In this document: in pieces, positions 16,839 through 25,479 of the stretch | Layout of the letters: each line of letters begins with the position of its first letter | Numbering within the stretch: position 1 is the first letter of the stretch | Source of the DNA: GCA-002708315 sp964460905 | Lineage (GTDB): Bacteria > Bacteroidota > Bacteroidia > Bacteroidales > F082 | Direction: 5' to 3' | DNA length: 64,000 bases | NCBI GenBank assembly: GCA_964460905.1 | Contig: CAYWRM010000005.1 | Coordinates: 62,001 to 126,000 of the forward strand | Position numbers and translations under genes: made by a program | Notes under the pieces: model-generated | Databases searched by the model: none | Told to the model about the DNA's origin: nothing | Seen by the model: only the letters and a program-made list of their open reading frames with translations

Positions 16839-18032
16839 TCATTTACTAAGCTCATATGCAAAAGCAGCATAGAAAGCTGATGCAATAACTAAGTCGTTAA
16901 TAGCAACTTTTTCATTGGGGGCATGTGCCAGAATCTCATTACCCGGACCAAAACCAATTGTTGGTATATCGTATATACCGTTAATTACTACTCCGTTTGT
17001 TGAGAATGTCCATTTATCAACTAATGGTTTCTTGCCGAAAAGTTTTTTGTAGGAGTTTACTCCTGTTTGTACAATTTCATGATCTTCTGGTATTTTCCAT
17101 GTAGGATAATATTTTTCCATTCCATATTCCAGACCAGTGTATGCAACTTCTTTATAATCAAGGACCTCTACTTTTGCATTCATACCTTCAATTAGCTTCT
17201 CAATTTCTTTTACTGCTGACTCCTTAGTTTCACCCCAGGTTAAACGACGGTCGAGATGTAATCGTGCAAAATCACTTACTGCACATAGCGATGGGCTTTC
17301 AGAAACAAATTCAGATATTGTTACACTACCCCTCCCTAGAAATTCATCATAAGCAAGTTGCTTGTTTAGTTTTTCAATTTCAAGAGCAACCTTTGATGCC
17401 AAATAAATAGCATTTTTACCACGTTCAGGAGCTGACCCATGAGAAGAGATTCCATAAAAACTTACGTGTATCTCCATTCGTCCACGATGACCACGATAAA
17501 TATTCAAATTAGTAGGTTCTGTGCTTATTGCGAAATCAGGTTTAATCTTATCCTCCTCAATTATATATTTCCAGCATAGGCCATCACAATCTTCCTCCAT
17601 AACGCTACCCACAAAATAAATAGTTAGGTCTTTATTAAAACCGAGTTCCTTTAAAATTCTTCCGGAAGTAACAAATGCAGCCGGACCACCTTCTTGATCA
17701 ACAGTTCCTCTACCATGCACAAAACCATCTTTAATTTCGCCACCAAGTGGGTCAAAAGCCCAATTCTCCATGTTACCCATGTCAACAGTATCCATATGAC
17801 CGTCAATAGCCAGTATTTTTTTTCCATTGCCAATACGGCCTAATACATTTCCAAGCCCATCAATAATAACTTCGTCAAAATCAGCCTCTTCCATTTGACG
17901 TTTTAGTTCAATCTGAACATCTTTTTCTTCAGTACTAAGCGATTTAATCTGAACTAACTTTGAGAGGTTATTAGCTGTATAGTCTCTGTATTTTTCAGAA
18001 AGACTTTTAATTTTAGAAAATATTTCTTCCAT
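16839..18032 (-). CDS. ygeY: YgeY-type M20 metallohydrolase
   Basis: A 397-residue peptidase-M20/ArgE-DapE family hydrolase matching YgeY in length. Metal-site motifs seen are DGHMDTVDMG (His, Asp), GRGTVDQEGG (bridging Asp) and VMEEDCDG (catalytic Glu pair), with the dimerisation domain between (GRMEIHVSFYGISSHGSAPERG). M20 enzymes hydrolyse amide bonds of acylated amino acids or small peptides; the YgeY substrate is unknown. Partnership with ygeW suggests a carbamoyl-compound degradation step, which is inference. A minus-strand promoter element lies about 50 bp upstream. Confidence 0.87.
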   Translation of the reverse strand: MEEIFSKIKSLSEKYRDYTANNLSKLVQIKSLSTEEKDVQIELKRQMEEADFDEVIIDGLGNVLGRIGNGKKILAIDGHMDTVDMGNMENWAFDPLGGEIKDGFVHGRGTVDQEGGPAAFVTSGRILKELGFNKDLTIYFVGSVMEEDCDGLCWKYIIEEDKIKPDFAISTEPTNLNIYRGHRGRMEIHVSFYGISSHGSAPERGKNAIYLASKVALEIEKLNKQLAYDEFLGRGSVTISEFVSESPSLCAVSDFARLHLDRRLTWGETKESAVKEIEKLIEGMNAKVEVLDYKEVAYTGLEYGMEKYYPTWKIPEDHEIVQTGVNSYKKLFGKKPLVDKWTFSTNGVVINGIYDIPTIGFGPGNEILAHAPNEKVAINDLVIASAFYAAFAYELSK

Positions 18033-18079
18033 AATAATTAATTGATTTATTGTTTTTTGCTTGCCTAGTATTATTGATA

Positions 18080-18087
18080 CAAAACTA
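18080..18087 (-). promoter_or_regulatory. Bacteroidota -7 promoter element upstream of ygeY
   Basis: Reads TAGTTTTG on the minus strand (TAnnTTTG), 48 bp before the ygeY start codon. Confidence 0.5.
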
Positions 18088-18230
18088 CTTAATGGGGATA
18101 AGGTATCCTAAACAATTAATTTTGTTCACCTAATTATTTTGCTATTTTGTCTAGATCAAGACCAAATCATAGTACATTCTTGCTTGTCTGTATTTAATAA
18201 AAGCTGGCTACAAGATCCCACAAAGATACC

Positions 18231-21200
18231 CTATTTTTCTTCAAACTTAATTATTGTGATTGGCTTTATTTCAGCTTTTTTATAGTTCGCTAATTTTTGT
18301 TTGGCTTCAGCTCTTGAGTTAGTAAATTCAAGATATACATAATACAATTCTTGTTTTTCTATAGCTCCAAGGTAACTCTTAATCCCTTGTTCATGAAGGA
18401 TTTGCATAAGTTTTTCTGCATCTTTAAAATTATTAATATGACCGGCAATTAAGTAATATCTACCAGAGATCATTTTATTTGTTTCGAGTGTCATTTTTGG
18501 TAAATTAAAATTAGGGATTCCATCTTTTGGCACAGGTTTTTGGTCAGAATCATTATAAATAGTACCTTGTAATACTTTAATTTTTTGCAATACAGGGCTA
18601 TCTGTTGATTTGTTGGTTGGAGATGCTTTCTTAAAATTGATTTTGCGATTTTGTTCAACTATTTTAAATACAATAGGAGCAGAGGTTGTGTCAACTAATA
18701 ATAACTGGATATCATTTTTTAATATTCTAAAGTTTTTTCCAAATACATTTTTCATGCGTATCTGATAAATATGATTTCCCGGAGCAAAAATTGTAAAACT
18801 ACCATCCTTATGAGTGAATGCTGAATAGCTATTTCCTAACTTATTAAAAGCAGTTACTTTAATATTAGCAATATCAGTTTTTATTTTAGAATCCTTTGTA
18901 AATTTTTCGCGTTTAAGGTCGATCCAACCTTTAATTTTACTTGCTTTTTGAAATGGTATTGAATAAACAGAATTCTTATTTAATTCAATTTGTTCAGCAC
19001 TTTTATTAACATAAAAGTATTCCTTTAAATCATCTATCGGAATAATGGTAACTTTATAAAATCCTTTTGGAATCTGATTAAAAATGACTATTCCTTTATC
19101 ATTTGATAATAGAGTTATGTCAATGGGAAAATTTCCACGATTGTTTTGAGTTGCAGAATTAGTAATTTGCAATCTGATTTTAGTATTAGGAATTCCTTTT
19201 TCATAATCATCTTGTTTTCCATTACCATTTTCATCCTTAAATAACTGAATTTTTAATCGACGTAAATTTTTCTTCCATTTATTATTATCAGATTTCCCCC
19301 AACGCTTTTTTATTGAAAACTCCATATAATAAAATGACCTGCGAGAGTCAAATTCATGATAAGATTGTTGAGTGTAATTATAGGTTCCACTGACAACAAA
19401 ATACCAATCTTTGAATACATAGGTTTCAATTTTTGGATTTATGTTTAGGGATCCGTATTTTAAGTCGAATCTGTAGGCATAGTTGGCAAACATCGATAAA
19501 CTAACTCTTCCTTTTAAGTATGTTTTTATTATATATGGTGAAATATTTACACTATTGTTTCCTGCATCCAATGCATATTGATAAAGGCCCATATTTACCA
19601 TTGGACCATAATCATATGAAAATCTTAATCCGTAACCACTGTAGTGATAGTCGCCAAGCAGATGAAAATCGTAGCGCGAATCTGTTAGGTTTTCAATTTC
19701 CTCATAACTAAATTTACCGAGTCCGTATTTAATATGCATCATTAAATTTCTTCCAAAAAAGCATTTAATTTCCATTCTGTATTTTTGAATGTTATAAATT
19801 GCTCGTTCATCCTGGTTTGGGATTGGGGTTGATGAATTGTAAAACTCAACACTAGGTCCCATATACCATCTGAATTTTTTATTTGTATTTGAATGAAAAA
19901 GGATATTTGCATATTGATCCTTAAGCATTATTTCAGGCATTCTGTACCCCTCACTATTAACATTATAGTAATTACGAGAGCTGTTTAAATATTGGGCACT
20001 TAAATAGTCTTTAGTTTCGCTAATATTATATTTTACTTTTGTAGAGAAATTAACAAGGCCCATTTGAGGACCAGAAATATTAGGAGAACCATAATTATTG
20101 GTAAAGTGAAATGACAAATTCCTAGTAATTTTTCCAAAGTAATTAATGTCCCAGGCATAACCCAGCTGTTGATATTTGTTTGCAAAATAATGACTTTCGT
20201 GATAACCATATAGTATAGCACTAAGCTCATTGTTTTTAGCAAGAGAAATTCTTCCTGTATTTAATATAGCCGAAGCTGTATTTACTTTATTAGCTCTGTC
20301 AACATCATAAGATACCGATCCAAGCATATTAATATTTTTATTGTTGAGATAATACCCTGCAGCAAGGCTGGTTTTTGGCGATAATAAATTATAACTTGCA
20401 TATGCTTCAATACTAGCTGTCGAACTAAGTTTAATTATATTTGAAACCATTAGACTGTTACGACTATATAAATTTCTTCCAAGTTGTGAGCTAAATGCAC
20501 CCAGGCCTGCATTAAATGAGTTCCTTGTATACAGGAAATTATAGTAGCTATTGCTAATAAAATCTTCAGTTTCCGTAAGATCGTAATATGTAAAATTATA
20601 GTTAAACGAACTTTCGTTTTTAAAAGCGGCTGATCCTCTTGCTTTAATAAAAGGAAGTACTTCATTACTTTTTGAAAATGTACGTACTCCTGCTTCTGTC
20701 TCATGGGCAAGATTTCTGTCAATCTCAAAAGGAGCATATGTGTCAGAATATTTTTCAATAAGAACCGCCCTGAATATTTTAATTTTTCCATCGGTTGCAT
20801 GTATTTGAACTTTACTTACATCAAAAACCCGATCTTCAGAATAAACATAAGCAGCTGTAAAACACAAGGTTGTATCACTATTTGGAGCAAGGTTAATTTC
20901 AGGTCTGAAATCTGAAGAGCTCAAACATTCAAGTTTAATTTTGCTATCTGGTTTTATGTCGAGAGATATCAATTCATTAGTATTACCATTGTTTACTATA
21001 ATAATGTCAAACCTTGCCAGATTCATTCTTGGGTAAAAAAACACTCGTTTTTCAGGAATTATCACATCCCAGTTATGAAATGATTCTAGTTTAACAACGA
21101 AACTACTTTCGATAAAAATATTCTTGTTTGCCGAAAGAGCTTTAAATGATACTATGTGTTCAATATCAGATTTTGCTGTAGAGGGTGTCCTAAATCTGAA

Positions 21201-21506
21201 AGGCAATGAAATATCAGAATTTGGAGGAATAACAGTATCAGTAAAGGCAGAACTAAAGATTGCCCATCCATCAGGTACGTCTAATATTGGTAATATGTTT
21301 ATTGCGTTATCTGAATAATTATAAATGCGCACTACATTAAAGCTTAATTCACCTGCTTTTTGAAATATTTCAGATTTAACAAAAGATGCTTTAAGTAATT
21401 CACCTTTGTAATTTTCCTGAGATGATGAATCAAGGGTTAGGGATAGAAATAATGCTAACAATAAAGATAATGTTACAAAATATGTAGTATTTTTCTTATC
21501 ATACAC
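18231..21506 (-). CDS. Usher-like outer-membrane beta-barrel protein with C-terminal SPOR domain
   Basis: A 1091-residue exported protein (hydrophobic signal at 10-25). Residues about 30-270 are beta-sandwich domains; about 270-740 contain many alternating aromatic strands typical of an outer-membrane barrel (for example YNFTYYDL, FMEFSIKKRW region). Next is a calcium-loop/SdrD-like segment (LFKDENGNGKQDDYEKGIPNTK), then a carboxypeptidase-regulatory-like domain (about 890-960), and a C-terminal SPOR domain (about 1010-1085, GRYYLIAGHINNFKDAEKLM) that would bind denuded peptidoglycan. This order, barrel then plug-like and C-terminal sandwich domains, recalls fimbrial ushers but I see no recognised PapC signature. 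It starts 10 bp after the small subunit gene upstream, so the two are coupled. Role in export or assembly of the subunits is inference. Confidence 0.6.
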   Translation of the reverse strand: MYDKKNTTYFVTLSLLLALFLSLTLDSSSQENYKGELLKASFVKSEIFQKAGELSFNVVRIYNYSDNAINILPILDVPDGWAIFSSAFTDTVIPPNSDISLPFRFRTPSTAKSDIEHIVSFKALSANKNIFIESSFVVKLESFHNWDVIIPEKRVFFYPRMNLARFDIIIVNNGNTNELISLDIKPDSKIKLECLSSSDFRPEINLAPNSDTTLCFTAAYVYSEDRVFDVSKVQIHATDGKIKIFRAVLIEKYSDTYAPFEIDRNLAHETEAGVRTFSKSNEVLPFIKARGSAAFKNESSFNYNFTYYDLTETEDFISNSYYNFLYTRNSFNAGLGAFSSQLGRNLYSRNSLMVSNIIKLSSTASIEAYASYNLLSPKTSLAAGYYLNNKNINMLGSVSYDVDRANKVNTASAILNTGRISLAKNNELSAILYGYHESHYFANKYQQLGYAWDINYFGKITRNLSFHFTNNYGSPNISGPQMGLVNFSTKVKYNISETKDYLSAQYLNSSRNYYNVNSEGYRMPEIMLKDQYANILFHSNTNKKFRWYMGPSVEFYNSSTPIPNQDERAIYNIQKYRMEIKCFFGRNLMMHIKYGLGKFSYEEIENLTDSRYDFHLLGDYHYSGYGLRFSYDYGPMVNMGLYQYALDAGNNSVNISPYIIKTYLKGRVSLSMFANYAYRFDLKYGSLNINPKIETYVFKDWYFVVSGTYNYTQQSYHEFDSRRSFYYMEFSIKKRWGKSDNNKWKKNLRRLKIQLFKDENGNGKQDDYEKGIPNTKIRLQITNSATQNNRGNFPIDITLLSNDKGIVIFNQIPKGFYKVTIIPIDDLKEYFYVNKSAEQIELNKNSVYSIPFQKASKIKGWIDLKREKFTKDSKIKTDIANIKVTAFNKLGNSYSAFTHKDGSFTIFAPGNHIYQIRMKNVFGKNFRILKNDIQLLLVDTTSAPIVFKIVEQNRKINFKKASPTNKSTDSPVLQKIKVLQGTIYNDSDQKPVPKDGIPNFNLPKMTLETNKMISGRYYLIAGHINNFKDAEKLMQILHEQGIKSYLGAIEKQELYYVYLEFTNSRAEAKQKLANYKKAEIKPITIIKFEEK

Positions 21507-21516
21507 CTTAGCATTA

Positions 21517-22131
21517 TTATTTGTAAGGAGTCATGCTTTCAGACAAGGTTATATAAAATCCGCCAATATAATAGTCATCTTTAATTTTAAGGTTTGAAAA
21601 CTCTTTCATTTTTGTAATCTCATCTTCATAGATAAATTTCCACCTTAAAACAAAAGAATTATTGTCAGAACCACCAATATTATTGCGTTTTCCGTTAATA
21701 AGAATCATTGTTTCTTTAGTAGTTAAGGGAAGTAAAGTATCCTTTGATTTGTTTGCAATATTTGAGAAAAGACCATTATCCCAATTGTCCCCTTTATTTT
21801 CAATGTAATAACCTATAAAGTCAACCGGTATTTTCTGGCTTGTATCATTTATTCCGCTAAAATATTGATCGATTGCTGAAATACTCAGATTCCAGTTTCC
21901 GGTTGATTCAATGCTAAAGTTAACATCATCGGGGTTTTTTGTTATTTGGTATAGGTTGTCGTTAATTTCCTTAATTCCAAATTCTATATTGGCGTTAGGA
22001 TCAATATTTAGTATTAGCACCGACTCAAGTTTAGCCTCTACTCTTGTTTCTATGTCAATTTCCTGGGCTGTAGTTGATATCCATACTATTGCCCACACAC
22101 AACTAAATATAAGTTTTAAGTTAACTACCAT
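21517..22131 (-). CDS. Small secreted subunit-like protein (paralogue 3 of 3)
   Basis: 204 residues with a signal peptide ending TTAQ. It shares with the proteins at 22222 and 24868 the pattern: LILNIDP opening strand, STGNWNLSI, IPVDFIGYYI, TMILINGK, NNSFVLRWKF, and a final amphipathic strand (GGFYITLSESM). All three are near 200 residues and beta-rich. C-terminal alternating strands are what fimbrial subunits offer to chaperones, so a pilin-like part is plausible. It is more divergent than the other two and lies 10 bp before the usher-like gene, so it may be a tip, adaptor or anchor subunit (inference). Confidence 0.55.
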   Translation of the reverse strand: MVVNLKLIFSCVWAIVWISTTAQEIDIETRVEAKLESVLILNIDPNANIEFGIKEINDNLYQITKNPDDVNFSIESTGNWNLSISAIDQYFSGINDTSQKIPVDFIGYYIENKGDNWDNGLFSNIANKSKDTLLPLTTKETMILINGKRNNIGGSDNNSFVLRWKFIYEDEITKMKEFSNLKIKDDYYIGGFYITLSESMTPYK

Positions 22132-22221
22132 AGCCCAAAGTCCCTTAAATTAGTGAAATAATACAAAAAAGGGAACAGAAATACCTGCCCCCTTCATTTT
22201 TAGAAAACTAATAAAAACGGA

Positions 22222-22818
22222 CTATGGTAACGCCGTTAACGTTAAATTAACTGTTGTAGTAAATGTGCCAAGGTTGGCAATGGTTCCATCTGCTAACTGA
22301 TCGAACATACTTGTAGCTCTCATGCTTCCGTTCATTGTGCCCATTGTCCAATTCAAATTAAAGGCATTATCTGTTGCATCTCCGCTGTTGCCTGTTCCGT
22401 TATCTATAAGCATTTGATCAGTGTTTGTAAGGCCAAGTGAAGTTCCAAGTGACGTATAAGTACAAGTAACTTCTGTGCCTATTGTATGAGCTCCTGTTGC
22501 TTCACACCAAACACCTAGATTGTCTATTGGTATTATGGCAGCTGCATCATCAGTAAAATCTGCAGCATTAATTTGGAGATCCCAATTTGCTGTTGACTCC
22601 ATTGTTACTGTGGTTGTTCCAACAGCATCGATACCAAGATTATATAGGTCAGGCGTGTCAAATGTTGCTGTTTGGTTATCTCCTGACGTTACATTTAGAT
22701 TTAATACTGAAGATAATATTGCATTAAAGGTAACTGTTTCAGCATCTGTTGCTTGTGCATTAGCATCAATTGTTTGAAATACAAACAAAAGGCATAAAAT
22801 AATTGTAATTTTTTTCAT
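22222..22818 (-). CDS. Small secreted subunit-like protein (paralogue 2, probable major subunit)
   Basis: 198 residues, signal peptide to ANAQA, low Lys/Arg content and rich in Thr, Asn, Asp and Ala. Motifs shared with its paralogues are STANWDLQI, IPIDNLGVW, QMLIDNG, DNAFNLNWTMGTMNG and the final strand FTTTVNLTLTALP. Two Cys could form a disulfide. It has the longest upstream gap in the locus (223 bp after the response regulator), suggesting its own promoter and higher expression, as for a major structural subunit. Family name is not certain; DUF4402-like is possible. It is 90 bp upstream of the third paralogue. Confidence 0.6.
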   Translation of the reverse strand: MKKITIILCLLFVFQTIDANAQATDAETVTFNAILSSVLNLNVTSGDNQTATFDTPDLYNLGIDAVGTTTVTMESTANWDLQINAADFTDDAAAIIPIDNLGVWCEATGAHTIGTEVTCTYTSLGTSLGLTNTDQMLIDNGTGNSGDATDNAFNLNWTMGTMNGSMRATSMFDQLADGTIANLGTFTTTVNLTLTALP

Positions 22819-23041
22819 AGTTTGTTTTGTTAATTGTTAAAAGAAGATTTAATTGTTTGGTTTTTTGATTTGTTTGTTAACGCTTGTTTATTAAAAATAA
22901 ATCAATATGTAAAAATACAGAAACCAAAGCCATATTGAGTAGGCAATTTGCTGAAATCAGGGGTTAATATACCTGATTTTTTACTTCCAGATAACTTAGA
23001 AATTTGAATTACTATGAGTCCAAAGCCAAACTTATTTTGGA

Positions 23042-23692
23042 TTAATCCAAGGATATAATACCTTTTTTTAAAGCGTATTTTACAATATCAACGGTTGTTT
23101 TAAGTTTGAGCTTTTTAAGAATATTTTGTTTGTGTGTTCCAACTGTTTTAACGCTAACAAAAAGCTCCTTACTTATATCACGTGTTGTCTTCCCTTCGGC
23201 AAAAAGTTTAAGTACGTCAAGTTCACGTTCGGAAAGATCTTCTAAACTTTCTTCCTCACTATCTCGTTCATCAAGATAATCATTAATTAATACTTCGGTA
23301 ATTTTATCACTCAAATATTTTTCCCCAGCATAAACAGTTTCTATAGCTTCAATAAGTTGCGGATACGTACAGTTCTTAAATAGATAGCCTTTGGCTCCAG
23401 CTTCAAGCATGCTTTTTATATAATGTTTATCGGAATGCATTGAGAGTGCGATGACTTTAATATCAGGCATCTTGCTTTTTAAAAGTGCAGTAGCATCAAT
23501 ACCACTTAATACGGGCATGCCAATATCCATAATTACAATGTCGGGATTATAAATTATAGCTTTCTCAACTGCATCTTTGCCATTCTCAGCGTGTGCTACA
23601 ATTTCTATTTCAGGTGAATCTGACAATAGGTTAACCAAACCCTTACGGAATAATTGATGATCATCAGCTATTAGAATTTTTATAGGCATCAT
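23042..23692 (-). CDS. NarL/LuxR-family response regulator
   Basis: 216 residues: receiver domain 1-125 with DDHQLFRKG acidic pocket, phosphoacceptor Asp in VIMDIGMPVLSG and Lys in GAKGYLFKN; then a LuxR-type HTH (LSERELDVLKLFAEGKTTRDISKEL ... VGTHKQNIL) that binds DNA. It is a typical partner for a HisKA_3 kinase, which is encoded 8 bp upstream. It lies within the surface-protein locus and directly upstream of the probable major subunit gene, so control of that locus is the simple hypothesis. Confidence 0.93.
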   Translation of the reverse strand: MMPIKILIADDHQLFRKGLVNLLSDSPEIEIVAHAENGKDAVEKAIIYNPDIVIMDIGMPVLSGIDATALLKSKMPDIKVIALSMHSDKHYIKSMLEAGAKGYLFKNCTYPQLIEAIETVYAGEKYLSDKITEVLINDYLDERDSEEESLEDLSERELDVLKLFAEGKTTRDISKELFVSVKTVGTHKQNILKKLKLKTTVDIVKYALKKGIISLD

Positions 23693-23700
23693 TATTAATA

Positions 23701-24837
23701 TTAAACCGGTACTATAATTTGTGCGCTGGTTCCTAATCTAGGATTCGAATTTAAAACAAATTTTCCGTTTATTGAGTCAAGTCGTTCATTAATACTAAAC
23801 AATCCATATCCGCCTGGCTTTTTTAATCTTGAAGTTTTTTTAAAGTCATAGCCTATTCCGTTATCAACCACCGAAATATATAAATTTTTGTTTTTATTAT
23901 CTATTTCTATTTTTATGATATCTGCTTTAGCATGTTTCACAACATTTAGAAGCAACTCACAAACAATTCGATAAATAAGTATTCGTGAGTTATTGTTAAT
24001 ACTTATTGGCATTTTGCTACCTGTAAAAATTGTAGATATACCTGTTTTTTCTTCAACTTGATTTAGCTTCCACTTTATTGCAGGGACTAAACCTAGTTCA
24101 TATAAAATTGGAGGACTAAGGTCGTATGTAAGTAGTCTGGATTCGTTAATGGCATTATCAATTAGGTTTGAAACCTCTACAATTCCTTTACTTATTCTTG
24201 GGGTTAATTCTTTGTTTAATAATGATGTAAGCTTGATGTTTGCAATGGAAAGTGTTTGTCCAATACTGTCATGTAAATATTCTGCTATGGCTTTCTTTTC
24301 TTTTTCTTCGGTAAGAATAAGTTCTGAATTTAATTTTTTTAGTTTCTTCTGATATTTGTTTATCTGGTTTAAGCTTTTCTTTTGGGTTTTTTCTGCTTTT
24401 GTTAATTTAGATATATTTGATTCCAGATATTGATTTTGTTTGCGTAATAAATCTTCAGCATTCTTAATTCGCAGCATTACATTAATAAGAGCAACAAATT
24501 CCGACATTTGATATGGTTTGGTAATAAAAGCATCTGCGCCAGCATTAAGTCCTTTTACTCTTACTTTTGTATCATTACCATAAGCTGAGACCATTAATAC
24601 GGGAATGCTTTTGGTTATTTCATCTTCTTTCAGTATCCGGCATACTTCATAACCATCCATATTTGGCATATATATGTCTAGCAATATTGTATCCGGCAGT
24701 TCCCTTTTTGCAATTTTAATACCCTCAATTCCCGATTTGGCCAATAATATTTCATAATCGGATAATTTCTTTTGTAAAATAGACTTCATGAGTATTAGGT
24801 TATTCTCACTATCATCAATGGCTAATATTTTTTTCAT
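23701..24837 (-). CDS. Soluble receiver-histidine kinase fusion (HisKA_3 type)
   Basis: 378 residues without membrane segments. Residues 1-120 are a receiver (IDDSENNLILMKS, phosphoacceptor in ILLDIYMPNMDG, TKPYQMS); 125-190 are coiled coil; then the HisKA_3 dimerisation box AIAEYLHDSIGQTLS with phospho-His, and a HATPase domain (NVVKHAKAD, DNGIGYDF, GGYGLFSINERL). Such kinases phosphorylate NarL-type regulators. With no sensor domain, input probably comes through its own receiver from another kinase, so it may act as a relay. It is flanked by a subunit paralogue and the regulator, all within one operon-like run. Confidence 0.9.
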   Translation of the reverse strand: MKKILAIDDSENNLILMKSILQKKLSDYEILLAKSGIEGIKIAKRELPDTILLDIYMPNMDGYEVCRILKEDEITKSIPVLMVSAYGNDTKVRVKGLNAGADAFITKPYQMSEFVALINVMLRIKNAEDLLRKQNQYLESNISKLTKAEKTQKKSLNQINKYQKKLKKLNSELILTEEKEKKAIAEYLHDSIGQTLSIANIKLTSLLNKELTPRISKGIVEVSNLIDNAINESRLLTYDLSPPILYELGLVPAIKWKLNQVEEKTGISTIFTGSKMPISINNNSRILIYRIVCELLLNVVKHAKADIIKIEIDNKNKNLYISVVDNGIGYDFKKTSRLKKPGGYGLFSINERLDSINGKFVLNSNPRLGTSAQIIVPV

Positions 24838-24867
24838 AATATTTAGGTATTCAAATTGATAATATTA

Positions 24868-25437
24868 TTAATACGGTGATAAAGTAAGAATGATATTTAA
24901 TGTATACGTATCTGTTTCTATCATTTGTTGTAGTAAACTCTGATTGTTCATATTTCCACGCTTTGTACCCATTTCCCAATTAAATGTAAACGCATTTTTA
25001 ATTCCATAACCTTTATTCGTAGTGGCTCCTTTTGTAAGTAAGGTTATCTCTGAGCTTGCGAGTGCTATTGGAACTGTTTTTGCGTAATTAATAATATTTG
25101 TTCCATTGTCGATATTAGTTCCTGTTGAAACTACAACAACTCCAACATTGTTTAATTCCATTTGATTGGAAGGATTGTTTTCGCCATAGAATATTATTTG
25201 ATCAGCTGCAAATTGTAGCTTCCAATCAGTAACAGCACCTATCCTGATAAAGGTGGACTGTCCCCCATTCATTATTCCGTTTTTGTATTCGTCCATATCA
25301 TCAAAAATAAAATTGATACTATATCCCGTAACAATATTGATATTTAATGATGGATTAGGAGGAGGAATATCTTGCGCTCCTAACTGAATAGTTATTATGA
25401 ATAACAAATTCAGTATTAGTCCCAGTTTTTGTTTCAT
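24868..25437 (-). CDS. Small secreted subunit-like protein (paralogue 1)
   Basis: 189 residues, signal peptide to about GAQD. Core motifs parallel the other two paralogues: VTDWKLQF, MELNNVGVVVV, EITLLTKG, KNAFTFNWEMGTKRGNMN, and final strand YTLNIILTLSPY. A proline-rich stretch (PPPNPS) follows the signal. It sits 30 bp upstream of the kinase gene and 42 bp after the YwqK/MORN-type protein, in the middle of the locus. Function unknown; pilin-like by family and context (inference). Confidence 0.55.
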   Translation of the reverse strand: MKQKLGLILNLLFIITIQLGAQDIPPPNPSLNINIVTGYSINFIFDDMDEYKNGIMNGGQSTFIRIGAVTDWKLQFAADQIIFYGENNPSNQMELNNVGVVVVSTGTNIDNGTNIINYAKTVPIALASSEITLLTKGATTNKGYGIKNAFTFNWEMGTKRGNMNNQSLLQQMIETDTYTLNIILTLSPY

Positions 25438-25479
25438 TGCTTATTTTGTTTTGGTTAATGAATTTACCAGACTGATTCA

